This document shows, one piece after another, positions 62,465 through 64,000 of a DNA stretch of 64,000 nt. Both the position numbers and the translations under genes were made by a program. The notes beneath the pieces are model-generated. The model searched no databases. It had not been told where the DNA came from and was given only the letters and a program-made list of their open reading frames with translations. Source of the DNA: Bacteroidales bacterium (GTDB taxonomy: Bacteria; Bacteroidota; Bacteroidia; Bacteroidales; P3); assembly GCA_017934545.1 (NCBI GenBank), contig JAGBJI010000001.1, positions 219,109 through 283,108 of the forward strand, given 5' to 3'. Numbering within the stretch: position 1 is the first letter of the stretch; each line of letters starts with the position of its first letter.

Positions 62465-64000
62465 ATGTACAAATTAATTTTAATGCTTTTTGCCGTGATT
62501 GCATTTACGGCAACGGCACAGGAAGAAAAGAAAACTTCCGTATTTAATGACGGGATAGATATTTCGTCGGTGACAACGGATAATAATGTTGCTAACTTAA
62601 CGCCCGTAACGGACAATTGTTTGGAGTTGGACGGGTATACATTCGTAGACCATTCGCAAAAGACATTGTCATGGTCAAACGGATTGTCGGGCGATGATGC
62701 GAATTATTATTCCATAACGTTGACGCGTCACATCAACAGGTCAACCAACCATGAGATAAGCCGTTTTGTGTATACAGTGGAGGGCGAAAAACTGCCGACT
62801 GCAGACAACGACTATATCATCAACAGCGGTGCGGTGTTGTTTTATATGACTTTGCCCGACTCTATAACGGTATACGACTTTAAAATATTTGAGGACACTC
62901 TGTATTTTTGCGGGCGGATGATAACAAAACAAAATTCCGCAGAGTTGCTGCCGTGGATATGCCCTGAAGAAAATGACACTACGGGTGTATTAGGGTGGAT
63001 GTCTTTAAAAGGTTTGATGAGTTATTTTGAGTTTCCGATTGTTAATTACATACGAACGGGGTATGAGTTTACCCGTTTGCGTGTGTTTAAAGACATAGAA
63101 GACGGCAAACATACTAAAGTTGCCGCTATGGGAACACATAAAACTCCTCCTAATTATAAGGCTAATTATGTATTTGTGCCTGCTGAATACCGTTCATGTT
63201 TGTTTTTGTACAATCCAATGGGACAAAACAAAATACTGATATGTACAAATGAAACAGATAAAGAACGTTTTCAGGATATAAAACTGATAGGTAATGAAAT
63301 CGGTATAGCATCTTTGGAGTACAGTACATCATTCCCGCAGTATACAGATAACGGTGACCAAATATCAGACAAGGTTATATACAGAACAGTCAATGCAACA
63401 ACGCTGGAGCAAACGGATTCGTATTTTGAAATACGCTGGATGGATATAAATACGGAAACATATTTCGGGGATTATATAGGAAAAGGAGTGTATAATGTAC
63501 GGTTGGATTATGCAGGGCCTGCCGTCGGGTTGACCAATCTGCACAACGGAAACAATTTAGGAAACACTTACGGCTTTACCTACGATGACGATATGCCTGC
63601 ATATTATTACGACCACTACGAAACAATGAAATACACATATGAATACAACTTGTTGTTGTCATTCAATCATTATGAATATAATATAATAGTGAATCCTGAC
63701 GGAAGTAAATACAGATACTATTCCACCGTATTGAATTGGGTTTCGCACAAAGAGTTGAAACATTACAATAACCATCATTTAGGCTGTAAAAGTTCCGCCC
63801 GTATTTACGAAGGCGAAAGGGAGTTAAAATTGATAAACATAAACAAACTGCCTGAAAATACCTTCGCAGTTCAAACTGAAATTCCTACAAACAAGATAAC
63901 CGATGTGGGAAGCAGCAGTTATACGGTGATTATGGATAAAGGTGAGGGATATGATACAATCTACGGCGTTACCTTGGACGACCATACCAATGACCACGAA
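62465..64000 (+). CDS. Large exported protein, 3-prime end outside window
   Basis: An open frame of 512 codons from ATG 62465 to the last base of the window without a stop. The signal peptide is clear (MYKLILMLFAVIAFTATAQ). The rest is rich in Asn, Asp, Tyr and Thr, as in Bacteroidota secreted proteins, with beta-strand character and no recognised domain; it may carry a T9SS sorting domain beyond the window. It reads through the region without internal stops and with codon use like the neighbouring genes. Confidence 0.8.
   Translation, partial: MYKLILMLFAVIAFTATAQEEKKTSVFNDGIDISSVTTDNNVANLTPVTDNCLELDGYTFVDHSQKTLSWSNGLSGDDANYYSITLTRHINRSTNHEISRFVYTVEGEKLPTADNDYIINSGAVLFYMTLPDSITVYDFKIFEDTLYFCGRMITKQNSAELLPWICPEENDTTGVLGWMSLKGLMSYFEFPIVNYIRTGYEFTRLRVFKDIEDGKHTKVAAMGTHKTPPNYKANYVFVPAEYRSCLFLYNPMGQNKILICTNETDKERFQDIKLIGNEIGIASLEYSTSFPQYTDNGDQISDKVIYRTVNATTLEQTDSYFEIRWMDINTETYFGDYIGKGVYNVRLDYAGPAVGLTNLHNGNNLGNTYGFTYDDDMPAYYYDHYETMKYTYEYNLLLSFNHYEYNIIVNPDGSKYRYYSTVLNWVSHKELKHYNNHHLGCKSSARIYEGERELKLININKLPENTFAVQTEIPTNKITDVGSSSYTVIMDKGEGYDTIYGVTLDDHTNDHE

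Overview
The window looks like a chromosomal segment of a Bacteroidota bacterium, most likely a member of the order Bacteroidales. The evidence is the promoter type (TTTG, about 20 bases, TAnnTTTG), the absence of obvious Shine-Dalgarno sites, a TonB-dependent OMP-barrel receptor, a GH92 mannosidase, two proteins with the type B sorting domain of the type IX secretion system (T9SS), GldD, DUF3467, DUF5606 and GSCFA proteins, and the order tRNA-Thr, Tyr, Gly, Thr, tuf, tRNA-Trp, secE, nusG, rplKAJL, rpoBC. No phage, insertion sequence or CRISPR array was seen.

Layout. 1-7445: exported TPR protein, GH92 mannosidase, and on the minus strand a TonB-dependent receptor coupled to a small HsdR-N-like protein. 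8007-21998: the core translation and transcription operon, with a hairpin between rplL and rpoB, a terminator after rpoC, then a DUF3467 gene. 22233-24708: an exported protein of uncertain function and a SulP transporter. 25080-27960: an AT-rich cluster of an ECF sigma factor, a small cytoplasmic protein and three lipoproteins, one thioredoxin-like. 28159-33775 (minus): phosphohexomutase, two Sel1 proteins, an isolated atpG and a single-domain NAD(P)HX dehydratase. 33903-48130: POT transporter, S4 protein, DUF5606, gldD, a T9SS cargo with birA, a metal permease, Mpl-type Mur ligase with a Smr protein, dxr, a decayed toxin-antitoxin pair, rseP. 48705-61043: a second T9SS cargo, a ThiF/MoeB-like enzyme, EnvC, DsbD, a DnaQ-like exonuclease, GSCFA, CutC, a lipoprotein and an initiating sugar-phosphate transferase. 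61388-64000: higBA, a short orphan transcription unit, and the start of a large exported protein that runs off the window.

The most unusual signal is not a gene. Eleven intergenic regions carry trains of short palindromes (A-tract, short core, T-tract, about 16-18 bp each) spaced at 21-23 bp, or two helical turns, by short linkers of mostly different sequence. Inner palindromes resemble each other within a train but differ between trains (CATATG type, TAGG type, CCACTT type, TCACAC type, GCAAAACCGTTTTGC type), while the outer units often resemble TTTTCAGAAA or its complement. They occur at convergent, codirectional and divergent gene junctions, so termination alone does not explain them. I know of no described element with this architecture; a genome-wide scan would decide.
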